Source of the DNA: Nymphaea colorata
Taxonomy: Eukaryota > Streptophyta > Magnoliopsida > Nymphaeales > Nymphaeaceae
Reading direction: 5' to 3'
Assembly (NCBI RefSeq): GCF_008831285.2
Contig: NC_045140.1
Coordinates: forward strand, 10,352,505-10,416,504
DNA length: 64,000 bases
Made by a program: the position numbers and the translations under genes. How positions within the stretch are numbered: position 1 is the first letter of the stretch; each line of letters opens with the position of its first letter. The notes under the pieces are model-generated. The model saw nothing but the letters and a program-made list of their open reading frames with translations, made no database searches and had not been told where the DNA came from. Positions 1 through 12,657 of the stretch are shown in pieces.

Positions 1-1440
1 TTGAGATCAGCTCCAAATCCAACCATTCTGCAACTTTGGATAAAGAACAGCTATTGTTTCATTGACGGATCCACTGTCACAAAGTCCGGACGCTATGTGG
101 AGCCGATATTCAAATTTGAGATATTAGGAGATCAATCAACTCGATTTAGCGATTTTTATATGCGACGCATATTCTGGAGAGTCAGCGGCAATTAAAGCGT
201 GAGTTGGGTTGAGAAACCGAGGCATACTGACCCGTCGATCCGTCCTACCTAATTCACCCATTCAATAAATCGGTCACCTACTTCGTTACACCTTCCCAGA
301 CCTTGGTATATGTGCCTCTTTATATATATACATATATGTATATCCGTTTAAATAATTTATTAGATGGGCGTGTGGTTAAATCCATATATATAATTGAACT
401 TATTTAGGAGGAATGAGTGATTAAGTATGTCAGACCAACATGTAGCAAAGCTTTCAATGCACTTCAAAACCCATATCTGTAAGAAATGTATTGATACTTT
501 AGCAAAACAAAGTCATGTTTCAGTGAGTGAGCAGGCTGCTGGAAGAAAATCTTTTATTTCTCTTATTTTGGGGTCTTGGGTTATTACGTTAAAAAGTTAA
601 GTGGACACAATACAGCCCTCAATTAGAGTATGTATGGTACTTCCACCTTTTTACAGTCAACGCTGACCTGCTCGATACTAACATGCGTACCTACAGTCTA
701 TCCTGCATTCTCAAAGCCTTAGAAACTTGGCTACATGTTGGGTTCGGAACATACATAGTTACGTGCTCGAGTAGTAAGCCTGATTATTTTGTAAAAAAAC
801 AGGGACAGAAAACCTCTACTCCAAGAATAAACAAAAATGAAAAAGTTGTTTTCGCATTTTATCCCCGTCAGGAGGGCAACATGCCCCCCCCAAACACGCA
901 CCACCTTTAGCCGGAAATCTTCGTTCGTTTGTAGGAGATTTTGTCTCTGGTTCATTGGTGCTCGGTTTTGAGATTCAGAAGAGCAATCGTAGTTCAAATT
1001 TCATGGCCGCTTCCTTCTTCACCAACCCCATTGGGTTTTATGATTATTATTTTTTGATTTTTTGTAGTCTAAGTTGGGAGAGTTATTTTGAGAGAAAGAA
1101 TCACATCAAGCGCCAACATTTATCGCTTAAACAACACGCAAACTTTGAACAGTAAATGAGTAAAGCCTTTAGACATACAAAATTCCACAGTTTAACAACG
1201 GAGAGACTTCTCCAGCGGACGAAAGAAGTTGGTTGTTGTTTAACTTTCCACACCATTGCCGGAGAGAGCAGGGAGAAGTGATCCTGCTCTTCGTCTCTCG
1301 GCACATTCAGGAAAGAACACAGTGATTTTGATCATTTTCATGAAAAACAGAGATTGAAATCTACACAATATATATCTAACGGAGAATCAAAATCAACCAA
1401 ACGCCATCTGTTCTATTATATTCGTTTTACAGATCTCTAA
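1..1440. other. Non-genic stretch, no feature recognised
   Basis: No open frame here resembles a protein I know and no splice-consistent exon chain is visible. The sequence is AT-rich with a short TA-rich tract near 325-345 and a run of C at about 886-892. It may hold decayed transposon sequence or the distal flank of the possible small gene at 1441-1746. Confidence 0.5.
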
Positions 1441-1746
1441 TTAGCCCTTCTGCCATCGTCCTTTTTCATGCATCGAAAGTCTCATTGAAACATTGAAAAG
1501 AACAGCTAGCATGATTTCATGTCGGTTGAGCATCTTAGTAACCAGACAGACGACTAAAAAGAAAAACATCGAAATCCCAAAGACGAGAAGAAGAGACATC
1601 AGAACGTACCAGAAATCGATCTGCTGAAAGCCAGCGTGCATGGCGACTAATTCTTCTCTGTTGCTAATGAATGGGCGTGAGGTTCTTTTCCATGACAGTG
1701 TGAAGCAGGGTCGACCATGAAGTAGTACGGCGATCGAGAGATCCAA
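1441..1746 (-). CDS. Possible small single-pass membrane protein (unrecognised)
   Basis: An open frame of 101 codons starts at 1746 and stops at 1441. From about residue 46 to 70 it has one strongly hydrophobic stretch (around FWYVLMSLLLVFGISMFFF) followed by a basic flank, which looks like one membrane helix. The region just upstream on this strand (about 1760-1810) is a GA-rich tract typical of plant 5' leaders. A second in-frame Met at about residue 36 (MHAGFQQ) is an equally plausible start. I do not recognise the family. The frame could be one exon of a longer gene or a chance ORF; nothing around it gives a function. Confidence 0.3.
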   Translation of the reverse strand: MDLSIAVLLHGRPCFTLSWKRTSRPFISNREELVAMHAGFQQIDFWYVLMSLLLVFGISMFFFLVVCLVTKMLNRHEIMLAVLFNVSMRLSMHEKGRWQKG

Positions 1747-1849
1747 AGGGAAGGACCGCTCTCTCTCTCTCCCTCCCTCCCTCTCTCGCTAGATCTGTCT
1801 CCCTCTCACACTAGCGTTTCCTCGAGACGTGGGCAGCAATTCAATCACT

Positions 1850-3756
1850 TGGCAAATTGCGTTGAAGACGCGATTTTCATCAATTTAGTATTGAGTAGAT
1901 GAACAAGTCAGATAAATAAATAGTTATGCTGTCTAGGTCCCAAACCAACTTTTTATTCTTTTATTTATTTTCCCTTTTGCAGTCCAACTTTCAAAAATTG
2001 ACCGAGTTTTTCTCTAGCTCTCTGGATTGGACCTTCATGTCCTGCAGAACGTGCTAACAAGTAAGTGAGTATATATATAATAATTCAGTTTCAGTAGTAG
2101 AGAATATAAAAAATCTGATTAACAAGATCCAGTTTTAATCTAAGCATGAATAATATTCATTTTATAAAATTTTCACGAGCATTTTTGTATGACTTTCGCT
2201 AGTTTGGACTCGTAATGCCATGTCTACCAAGATTGATTGACCAGGGGAGGAACCTAGTTGTGGACCTGGTCCAAGCTTGCAGGGAGTAGATGGTTCGGAT
2301 ATGAGTCGGTTCCAGCCTTTACTGAATTTTGACTTAATTTATTAGGCTTTATGGAACTTGGGATTGGATCCCAAAAAGAGTTCGATCGTACTAGTAGTAA
2401 GATCCTTCGTTTGTACGCAATCTGGTCTTACCTAATTTATTAGAAATTGGATCTCAGTTTCTTTATGCGAACTAACTAAATAGATCCAAAATTAGATCAC
2501 TAACTGGATGTATTCAATTCATTTGCATCTCTAGAGCCTTGGTTACGAACTTTTTGGAGAGGCTTGGTTGCCAAGTAATAATCTCCAAGATTCATCTGGT
2601 ACCCACTTTTTCTCAATAGCTAAACATGAACAGGACTTTACCTTCAAAACTCATCTCTATTAATTCATGGAACTGTGTGCTCAACCAAACATGAGTAACA
2701 ATTACCTTGAAAACTTATTTCTCTTGTTTCTCTTATTCCTAATCCGAAGAGAAGGAAGAACGGTCTCCATTTCTACAAGTAGGACTGCTTTTCCACCTCT
2801 GAAAAGGAGACAAATTATCCAGGATAAGTTTCACCTGCAAACATATGCTCCCTAATTAACCGCTAGTTGCGACATGCATGATAATACATTTGCTAATGGG
2901 AACAACAACATACTGTTTGACGTATCTGTCTTACAGATTGGGTAGAATATACATGGAATACCATGTTGCATTTCATAAATCAGCTTTAATCTTTTCTTGG
3001 GCAAATTCATGGAACAATATTATTGTTTACATTGCCAAAGTGTCTTTGGCAGTAAAAACAATATCTCCAAAAATTATGTTAGGTTCATAAAGCACTTGTT
3101 ACATAAAACAAACAGGTAATATACTGTTATGGTTGCCAAACACCCCCTTCAAGTATCTTTGACTATTCTTCCTGAAATGTATGCATTTAGAGGCATCCAA
3201 TGTCCGCATTGGCAAAATAAGAAATGCCACTCACATCAAGGCAGGTGTCATTTATGCGTGCAAGTGTTCCAAACCTTTAAAGGCATTTAATAAGAAAAAA
3301 TTGCATTCTTGGAAAAGTTGTTCTTTATGTCCTTATTTCAAAAAGGATCATGTAAACATGGATGTTATTTCTGGATCTAAGAATCAAACGCTGGATATAA
3401 TCACATCCAGCTTTTTGAAATAAGATGGCGTTTTTAGAGCATGCGCATAGTTATGAACATGTATTTGCATGAACATAATGTTCTTCTTACTTACTAAAAG
3501 CCTTCTTTAAGTACAATGTTGAATTTAGTGAATTTCAAACCCCTTGTTTTGTGGCTTCGCTCTCGGTTTTAGCACGAATGTTCCATCTAATATAAGATGA
3601 TCGGTGTTTTAGAGAAACAGAGAGTCCTAGCTAGTCGCATACTGGACAATAAACTACAGTTGATCATTTAATTGCCCATACAACTGCCAAGAGGGTAGGT
3701 CAAGTTTTTTAGACTGAAGAGAGGAGTTTATTTTATACCTGTGGTGCAACTATTCC
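1850..3756. other. Non-genic stretch, nothing recognised
   Basis: About 1.9 kb of AT-rich sequence with short open frames only, none with recognisable motifs or matching splice sites. Confidence 0.5.
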
Positions 3757-3803
3757 TACTACTACTACTACTACTAACAACAACAACAACAATAACAATA
3801 ATA
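3757..3803. repeat. Trinucleotide microsatellite (ACT)n-(AAC)n
   Basis: A run of ACT/CTA units passes directly into AAC/AAT units. It is a compound simple-sequence repeat in non-coding sequence. Confidence 0.9.
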
Positions 3804-3876
3804 ATGCCAATACCACTTGGTTGAGCCATGATATGGACTCTATGCATCTAGAAAGCATAGGAGCTCCTGGAGATAG

Positions 3877-4511
3877 CTAGTTCGGGTGAGAGGGGAGATC
3901 CACCACTAGGGATGTCAAAAGATCATATTCGAATCAGTAACCATATCTGCTTTTTCAGATTATTCATATATTCAGATTTGAATTCTGATTCAAAAAAAAA
4001 ATAAAGAAAAGTCATATTTGAATCCAAATCTGAAATCCGATTTCATCATTCAAATCTGATATGAATCTGATTTTTACATTTATATGTGAATCTGAATCCA
4101 AATTTTGAACTGAATTTTGCCAATTTTCAAAATGTAACAGCATTACAGATAGGATATTTATCTAAGAATAAATCTGATATGAATTTGTGTCCAAATCCGA
4201 TCAGATAGTTATGTATATCCGAATTCGAGTCTGATCTGATGTCCGTTCTTAAATCCGAACCTGATCTGATTTCTTAATCAGATATTAATTTTTTTTTCTC
4301 ATATCCGATTTTTTCGTATCGGTTGGGTCAAATATCCAATTCAAATAAGATATATTGACATCCCTACCTACCATCTTATAAAAAGCTGCTTTCAACGCCT
4401 CAGGATGCCGCCACGCCAGGAATAGCAAATTGGCAAACCTAATTTCATGTGTCACTTTCTCATTTTCATAAACCATATGCGACTCCAATAACATTTTGCA
4501 AGCAACCACTA
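3877..4511 (-). pseudogene. Exon-like gene fragment split by a hAT-like element
   Basis: Reading leftwards from a splice-acceptor-like CTGCAG at 4517-4512 there is an open frame of about 47 codons with protein-like composition (it includes RFANLLFLAWRHPEAL). It runs to 4367, where the hAT-like element at 3907-4366 begins. With the element and one copy of its flanking octamer left out, the frame continues at 3906-3880 for about eight more codons and ends at a TAG at 3879-3877. That continuity is what an insertion into a terminal exon should look like. I do not recognise the family. No upstream exon is convincing, although a donor-like GATTTAG|gtaagg sits near 4710. It may be a remnant of a lost gene or the end of a gene whose other exons I cannot see. 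Confidence 0.45.
3907..4366. mobile_element. Non-autonomous hAT-like DNA element, copy 1
   Basis: The 460-bp segment opens with TAGGGATGTCAA and closes with TTGACATCCCTA, a perfect 12-bp terminal inverted repeat of the type seen in plant hAT elements. The flanking octamers TCCACCAC and CCTACCAT agree at 5 of 8 positions and every mismatch is C/T, consistent with an old 8-bp target duplication. The interior is a degenerate array of words such as AATCTGATATGAATC and has no coding capacity. Related copies lie at 5750-6169 and 47510-47905. Confidence 0.7.
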
Positions 4512-4521
4512 CTGCAGTCAC

Positions 4522-5689
4522 CCGAACAAAATTAAATCATCTATTCTCCCCCTCAAACACAGGGTACAAAACAATGTTGGTACAAAGCAATCACTTCTGT
4601 TTTTGTTGTTTAATTTATACTTGTCTCAAAAATCTCTGAAGCCTGACCATCTGGGGACTTCACATCTTAGGCTTTTTTGTTGGAGATACTCAGAAGGACC
4701 CTAAAAACTTATTCCTTACCTAAATCCTTTTCTCTAGTTCCCTCTTTATCATTGTCGGTTACTCGAAGTTGAATTGGTAGTTGGATCTGGAAACTACAAA
4801 TCAAGCCAGCTTCTGATCATGTAGGTGGTTCGATTCAAATTTCTAAAGAGTTTAATCCGAAGTTTCATAGAAAAGCTTGAGCTCGATCAATCCACAAGTC
4901 GTATAGGAGCAATAGGTGCTAAGGTTGGCTTCACTCAATAATATAAGTAATTGGTTAGGCCAAGTAATATCATAATATGTCATATTAATGCATTATTATA
5001 TCTTAGAGTTGATATACACAACTTGCCAAATTATTTATTTTAGTGTTAAGTAATGATACTATTCCTAACAAGTAGGTTTGACTTGGGAAAGTTTTGATTT
5101 CGTCACAATTGGTTGTAGACACTGTTTTTCACATGAAAACAGGCTGGCTTGAGCTTGACTCATTTGACCCAGTTGGTTTAAGTCAAGCTTAAACACACAG
5201 AAAACGCAGCTTGATCGGCTCAGTGACCAGCTCTAGCGACGATAATCGCAAATCAAAATTGATAGGAATTAAGAACTTGTACCAGATCGACTTATTAATT
5301 CCTAGCTAGGGACAAATACAAACATCAAGAGCAGTGTTGGATTTTGGATCCAAGTCCAAATCCATGTACACATGAAACTAGGATTTCATTGTAAGCTAGA
5401 AACTTAGAGTGGAACTTAATAACTCTTATGCAATCCAAACCAGACCTTGAAATTGCCTTCCTAGCTACCACCCACACGTCATCCATGGGCAGTACGTACC
5501 AACCTCAGGTTTGTTCATTTTCATACCGTTTGTTTGTGAAGCTTCTCTGTTTATTGTGCATATAAATTTGTGGTTGTTGCTTGTGTAGGTCGTTTATTTA
5601 TGTGGAGGTGACATTTTCTTGTCCGCCCAGTCAAAGCACACAGTAAAAGCAGAATCCGCTGGATCAGCCCATAGCAAAAATTCCTTGTA
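4522..5689. other. Non-genic stretch with decayed repeat sequence
   Basis: No gene recognised. Around 5140-5240 there are GAGCTTGACT/AAGTCAAGCTT words of the kind found inside decayed plant hAT-like repeats, but no clear ends. Confidence 0.45.
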
Positions 5690-5712
5690 ATATATATATA
5701 TATATATATATA
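5690..5712. repeat. (TA)n microsatellite
   Basis: About eleven uninterrupted TA dinucleotides. Confidence 0.95.
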
Positions 5713-5749
5713 ATTTCACAACCAAATGCAGCATGACCATGGAGATATT

Positions 5750-6169
5750 TAGGAATGTTAACAGATGGAATTCAAATCCGACATGCCCTTAACGGAATCC
5801 ACTTTTTCGAATATTTGCATATTTAGATTCAAATTTATATTTAAATGTGAACATAAAAAAGCCATATTTAAATCCAAATCCAAAATCTGATTCTTACATT
5901 TACACATGAATCCAAATCCGAATTTTAAAACAATTGTAGCTGATTTTAGAAATATAAGTGCATTGGGTATATGATATTTACTAAAACTAAATCTGATCTG
6001 AATTGAAATCAAAATCTGATCAGATACTTATGTATATCCGAATCCAAATTTGAACTGGTGTCATTTTCTAAATCCGAGTTCAATCCAATTTCTTAATCAA
6101 ACATTATTCGATTTTTTCAGAATGGTATGGTCAGATATCTAATTCAAATCAAATTTATTGACATCCCTA
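5750..6169. mobile_element. Non-autonomous hAT-like DNA element, copy 2
   Basis: The element opens with TAGGAATGTTAA and ends with TTGACATCCCTA, so its inverted ends match copy 1 with two changes. The interior is again a degenerate run of AAATCCGAATC-type words without an open frame. The flanking octamers (GAGATATT and ATCATGTT) match at only 4 of 8 positions, so the target duplication is uncertain. Confidence 0.6.
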
Positions 6170-9100
6170 ATCATGTTTAATCATGAAATGTTGCAATTAA
6201 TTACAATGATAATTGTGTGTTGGGATTACTCTTAAGGGGGCATTGAGATGACACTCCAAAACCAGGTTTTTAAGCCGTTGGATTGTCATGAAAATTAGAT
6301 TTGGAAAAAACATAATTAAAAAAAAAAAACCTTTTTCTAAAAAGGAGTGAAAGACCTTAGCCCCTCAAGCTATTCATAAAAAACTAAGTTTTGTATGTGT
6401 CACTCAAACAAAGAAAATAAATTTTTAAAATTTATTAAAAAACTAAATTTCATGAAACCAAGTTTTCACAAAATTGGGTAAAAATGAAAGGTGAACACCT
6501 CCTCAATGTTTGATTATTCGTTTAGAGAATCTTAATTCTTCATCAACTTTAATTTTTCTAAACGAAAATAAAAATGGTGAGTGTGACCGAATGATCTGAG
6601 ATCCTCCATCATGAATTGCCCCTAACACATTGACATACGAGGCCGGATTTTCGAAAGACAGCCGGTTCCGGTAGCGAGTGTAAAAGGCACTGAACAGCCA
6701 TATTCATCGTCTATTCATATTCAAGGGCGGAGGGAAGGTGGGGCTCGCAGCGGCTTTGGCCTCTTCTTATATTTTAACAACTTTAAGTATATACAATTAT
6801 AAAAATATTAGTTTAATATATATATAAAAAAATTGATCATTTATATTTTAGTTCCTGTTAAAATTTTGAAACTATAGTTTAGTTTCAGCTCATGTAACAA
6901 TAAATTCTTGACTTCACCCCATATTCATATTTAATATATTCATATGATAATTTTGTTGTTTCTGAACCACTTAAAAATCGGTGTCGTCTTCTTCTTCTTC
7001 TTCTTAACTGTGAGAGGAGAACTTGAATCACACGTAGATTCCGTTGTGATATTTGAGCAACTTTTCCAATAATAGCCAACAGGACGCTTCCCCAAGCTCT
7101 GCGCTTTTGTCTTGGAGCCCGAACAAGTCCAGCTAGAAGCATGCTCCATTCGTCACTTCCTGTACGTACGTGGGCAAGGAAGGATCCTTGATGTATGTTT
7201 ATTCGCATTAGAGTGCTCAGAGCACATGAAAGTTGGATTCTACCCAATAATTTTATGAATTTGTACACAAGTTACGCCATGCTTAAGCCTGGATCTGAAA
7301 TATAGACATCTCCGGTTAAGGTCGTAAGGATACATGAACGAAATATAGGTAAATTTTTATTTGTTATCAATGTTTAATTTCTAATGACATAAATGTGATT
7401 AAAAATCTTGAAATATTTCCTATAGCTACATCAAAATATAATAATCTTAATTACAGGTCGATGTGCATCAAGAGATACACAGACAAAACGGCACGTCCTT
7501 GTGATCAATAATTTGAATATTAAGGATCGTATTATTCATGAGCAAGTTCCAAATTAACATGTCACAAACGATGTCCAAGGATGGTATATATACCCAATTG
7601 GCCAGGCGGCTGATCCGATGAATTGACCGATTTATTGGTTTAGGTAAGTCGGCTCTGAATAAAAAGATTTTTTAAAAAAAAATAAAAATATATAGATAAA
7701 TAATTTAAAATTTAAAAATATGTTAAAAAATGGCAAGCACTTGGCAGATGGTGCCGGAAAATCCACTGAAACTTGAAAGAATATATAAAAGAAGAAACAC
7801 GGCCCATTGGTTTGAAGCCCACATATTTCATGTTTAGCTAGTAGCTAGCTAGCTCCTTTCTCTGTCAAATAATGTCCCCAATATATTTAAAAAAAAAAGA
7901 AAGTTGGAGCCTTATGAGGGGTCAGAGAGAGGCACCCTCCTTTGCCGAGATCATGTGGAGGGAAATCGGAAGGAATCTTAATTTGAGAAAGGGTAGCCTG
8001 CATGATCAGGTGTGTAGGGTGGGTGCAGTCACCATGAGTCCTTTTCTGCAAATAAAGTGCAGCTAGAAAACAAGGCCGTGGCTATTTGGAGCCTTCTCTG
8101 ATGCATCTGTCTCTTTCATGTTGGCCCTTGTCATGTATCAGCAGTTGCTCTGCAGTAGCCCTATTAGCTGAGTTGAGCTCAAGCTAATAGTTTCGAGCTC
8201 GAGCCAAGCCTAAAAGGAAGGACTCGAACCAATTTCAAGATGACATCAATCAGTCGTTCTCCTTTTTCAGTTCTTGGATTACTACCTGTTGAAGCTAGGA
8301 ATTTTTTTATGAGGGAGGCCGAATTATAGTTTCAAAATTTTAACATGAATTAAAATATAATTTTTCAAAATTGTTATATATAAGATAAACAAAACTCATT
8401 TTTTGTGACACCCAAATGCTTATGAAACAGTGTTTTAACAGAAGAATAAATTTGTTGCATCCAAAAAAGAGTTTTGGGGTGTCATGCAAACGGCCCCTCA
8501 TGTGTCCTTTCCCTGTTTATTAGGAAAGCGTTCAAGTTACTTTGGACCCCTGCCCTGCACTCAAAGTATCTAACTTTACCACCCTTTTTAACTTTTAGAT
8601 TTGAATCAAGCCACCTAACCAGGACAGAGCCTTGTGGACCTAAAGATTGTGGCCTTTGTTGTCCTTTTGAAGGAAAGAATACCAGCAATATAGCATTTGG
8701 TGGCAAGAGACTTTATTGGTGACATCCTTCAGCACCTTTAATACATGCAGTCTCCCTTGAGGGTTTAGTAGTCAGCTCCCCAAGAAATGCATTATAACCC
8801 CCCCCCTTTGTTAGTTGGAGATTTTCCTTTTTTGTGTTTAACTTAATTTTTACTTGTAATTTTAAAAAAGCACTATTTTTGTGAGTTTTTTTTTAATTAA
8901 GATAACATTTTTCTGGAAACTGTCAAATTAGAGCTTGAAGTACAACTTTGTTCACCTGATAAACATTTGACAATTTTTTGTTTTTCAAGTTTAGGAAAGT
9001 ATATTTCAAGCCCTTATTTGACAGTTAATTAGTAGGAAAAGTTTACCTCTTACAAAAAAGTTTTACAAATCGTGGTTATAGGCAAAAAATTGGCCTAGGA

Positions 9101-9519
9101 AGGAAGATTCCCCCTTTTAGATATATAAGTAATTTGTGGCAAGAATTATTTAGTTCTCAATCTTGTCCATGTCCAGGATGATGCACTCAACATGCAACTT
9201 CTTACTACAGGTGGAATTTAAGTTGTGATATTTAATCACCTCGAATGTAGAATCTGCGCAGGTGATCCGAGATCCACATCAATCTTAGCTTCTTAGTACT
9301 TAATTTTGTACAAACACACACCCCTTCAACCATAGATCTGAAATACTGATCTATAGAGAAATCCAGTGTTTGTTTAAACGATAGATTTTACAGCATCCCG
9401 GATCTTGGATCACCTCTGATTTGAGATTAGAGACTATTAAAATACCAACTTTTGTAAACCACAACATATTTACTTGTAAATTAACCTATGCATTTTGCTT
9501 CATGTACTGCTAAATTGAC
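6170..9519. other. Non-genic stretch with fragments of short repeats
   Basis: No gene recognised. Three pieces look like short transposon remnants. About 6234-6520 begins GGGGGCATTGAGATGACAC. The reverse complement of about 8463-8495 begins GGGGCCGTTTGCATGACAC, a related end. About 6722-6860 and 8309-8400 resemble the GGGGCGGAGCC-type repeat also found at 39885-40081. A (TTC)n run lies near 6985-7004. Open frames here carry no recognisable domain. Confidence 0.4.
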
Positions 9520-9589
<70 letters not shown>

Positions 9590-9605
9590 TATATATATAT
9601 ATCAA
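9520..9605. repeat. Compound (CT)n-(TA)n microsatellite
   Basis: A CT run of about ten units passes into more than twenty TA units, broken by a short TTAGA. Short open frames across it are artefacts of the dinucleotide repeat. Confidence 0.95.
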
Positions 9606-9821
9606 AAATGTACATCCAAGTTTCCCATCAAAGGAAAAAAAGGAAGACTACTGACTTGCTAAGTATACTAGAAAAGACAGGCTACGATTGTATATAAAGT
9701 GTGACAGTGGTATTATATACAGAAACAGCCCTTGAGCTGCCTCAAAGGACTCACATTGAACAAAGGCATCTAGACAGCAGAAGATACAGTCATTTACGTA
9801 TCTCAATCAAGTGCATAGCTA

Positions 9822-10182
9822 CAATGCTTCAAAATCTCAGCCGAGTCAACCGAGTTGACTTAGTGACTCGGTCCTCAACATGGTCCAGAAAATGGAAAAA
9901 ACCAGAAATTGTCATTGACCAGGCCGAGTCATGGAATGATTTGGCCGAGTCGTCTGAGTTTTAACAGAGTCAAATATGGTTTAACTGAGTCATTTATACA
10001 TATATATGTGTGTTACTAAAAGAATTTACATATCAGTGTTATAATGAATCAAAAGTACTGTTTTGTACATATAAAAATATATTTTATGCAAACATTAAAA
10101 TTGTCAAAGCCAGGTTGAGTGATTGAGTTGACCCGACGAGTCGCGATCAATTTATTCCGAGTCACTGCGTTAAAAAACCTTG
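9822..10182. mobile_element. Short non-autonomous TIR element (hAT-like MITE)
   Basis: The 361-bp segment starts CAATGCTTCAAAATCTCAG; the reverse complement of its end reads CAAGGTTTTTTAACGCAG, an imperfect inverted repeat. It is flanked by CATAGCTA (9814-9821) and CATAGTTA (10183-10190), an 8-bp direct repeat matching at 7 of 8 positions, as expected for a hAT target duplication. The interior is rich in CCGAGTC/GACTCGG words and does not code. Confidence 0.6.
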
Positions 10183-10190
10183 CATAGTTA

Positions 10191-12657
10191 AACTGGGTTC
10201 GAGAAATGATTCGATTCGATTGCACAAGCAGCTAGCGTGCCGATGCAGCTTTAGACTTCTTATCAATCATCCATCACATAATTATAAATAACTACAAGTA
10301 TAATATTGCCCATCTTCGTTGTCATATAGTATCATATTTGCGGTGGAGAATGCTTTTGGTGGTGCCCCACATGTCTTCTCCTCTCTCTCTCTCAACCTTC
10401 ACTGTTTCTATTTCCTTTTCACACTTTTTCTTTCCTCCTTCTGACTAAGCATAATCTTGTGGAGTCCTTGTGAGGCATCTTTCTGCAGACCGGACAAAGG
10501 CTACTTGACAAAGATGATACAAAAATATTGATGACAATTTATTATTCTCTCTACATGAAAAATTTAACTTATTAGATCCCGGCAACCACTGTGAATAGAG
10601 AAATAAAGAGAACCATTGGAACAAACAAAATCTGTGACCGACTGAGAAATAATTTGTATGAAAAAGTTCTTGACATGACATAGCATAGCTGATCGGAGGG
10701 AGGTTTACGTAGACATTTTTTATAGGATGCCGTTCGTTGAAGGCGGTGTGTTGCCCACCGAGACTCCAACCCAACCAAAAACCCTAAAGAGAGGGGGAAT
10801 GGAGGGACCTTCAAGTCTTATCCTAACAAGAGAAGATCCTGCTCTCGAAAACTTTATGACATGCTCAGATCCACCTCGTTTTTTAATTAAAAAACCAGTA
10901 TATTGACGTTAATTAATTATGTAAGTTTTTACAAAAGATCCTTCAAATTTGTTGAGCGTTAATCGAGTCGAACTTGATTTATGACAAAATAATAGTCCAT
11001 ATATTCAAAAGACTTTGTCGAGCCTTAATTGAGTGGAGCTCGAGGTTTGAGCTCAAGGTTTCATTAGTCGAGCCGAGCTCGAGCTGACTGAACTTGGGCT
11101 CGACTCGGCTCGTGTTCACTCCTAGCGCGGGGTTTGGTTTTTTTCCTCGTTTCCCTTTGCATCATCAATTTCGATATGGATCTGATCTGCAATATGCTCA
11201 CTAAATTCGAGTCCGAGCCTTTAGCAACCGGAATCTCATTTCTTAGCTGAAGCTTACGTGAAAGAGATCCGAATCGCGTGGACAACAGTGTCTGAGATTC
11301 TGGATCAGGGTTTGACCAGACAACAGAAAACGAATTCAGTTCTACCTGTCCCCCATTCTTTAAGAGGAACAAATATTGATTACTTTCAAAGTCGAAATGT
11401 TCAGGTTTTCGGAGCAACTCATAGAGTTCTCGGTTCTGCGAATATCGGGTCGGGCGATTCGGTCCCGAAATAGGATCCGGACTCTGATCTGTGAATTTGG
11501 CACTTTAGGAATTAATGAATGATTTTAAATGAAAATAATGAAGGAAGAGACAGGCGGTGGGACCAGTCGGGCAAGAGTGGGACCCGCGGTCGTTGTCCCC
11601 GCATTTTGGAACACCGGTTCCTTGACCCGACCCGTCAAAAATGCACGACTGGCAGCATCATTATTGCTCGCCTGATTGGACACGTACATGTCCACCTCAT
11701 GCTTCTCTTTTTTACTATTTTATTATTTATTTGTTCCCTTTTTTAATGGATGGCTGCGACGGGCTTGTTTTTTAGATGGTCTAAGCTGTCATATAAATAT
11801 CTTTTTATTTTCACCAGAAGATGCTGCCAAACGGAGTGAGAACGCGTCTGATTCGTCGGATAATTTCGATTAAAGGCACAATAATCTGACTAAAGTAAAA
11901 GTAGGCTTCATACTTTCGGAATGACATTCGAGGCGCCAGATTCTTGCTGAAACTATCAACAAGCACCTGAACTTGAATGGATGAAGCACATAAAATGTTG
12001 AATTTTTCCTTTTTTATGAATATGTGTATTTCATTTCTTATGTTATAAAATACGAGGAGTTTAGTCGATTTAATGGTTTGTCATTGATAAGACTATACAT
12101 TGAAGTATCAAGCAGTTGAAGTCTCTATTGGTAACTTTCAATAATAATCTCTTGTTTCTATGACAAAGATTTATAAGAAGTGAATAAAATTTTAATATAA
12201 ATGTAAAGTTGATTAGTTTGAAAATGCTGAGTTTTTTTTCATGAAATAAGCATGATAAAATGGGTAGTTACAACAGGTCACATAGTTTTTTTTTTTTTTT
12301 TTTCTAAAAGCAATTGCTGAAACTTAATGGTACAATTCAATGAACTACACCATATAGTCGATACAAAATAAATGCCCCAAAAAAAAATTATTTATAAACA
12401 ACCTTAGAGTTGAACACTTTGCACTACATTAACGCTAGTTTTGAGTTATCCTCAATAAAGTAGGTGTTCAATCTTTACTACTTGTGACGATAAAATAATG
12501 AACTTGTGTTCAAAACCTCCATGATCGCTTAACTAGCTGATTGGATCGCTAGAAATCACATTTACTTGATAGAAAGTTAATAGGAAATGAGTTGAGAGAT
12601 AGACATAGCAGAAATTTCTTGTTAAGGGATACTCTTACTTTTCGAAACTTTAAACTT
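10191..12657. other. Non-genic stretch with a hAT-like remnant
   Basis: No gene recognised. From about 10960 to 11123 the sequence is rich in GAGCTCGAG/GAGCCGAGC words and ends GTGTTCACTCCTAG, whose reverse complement CTAGGAGTGAACAC is a common terminal sequence of plant hAT-like repeats; a matching opposite end was not found. A T tract lies at about 12285-12303. Confidence 0.4.

Noticed and set aside
6885-7268. 127-codon minus-strand frame with a poly-Arg run
   Set aside because: The run comes from a (TTC)n repeat; the rest matches no family I know and a competing frame overlaps it.
9488-9697. Open frame with many Tyr-Ile repeats
   Set aside because: It is the translation of a (TA)n microsatellite.
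10445-10814. Two overlapping minus-strand frames of 109 and 80 codons
   Set aside because: No domain, no splice-consistent partner and mutually exclusive frames.
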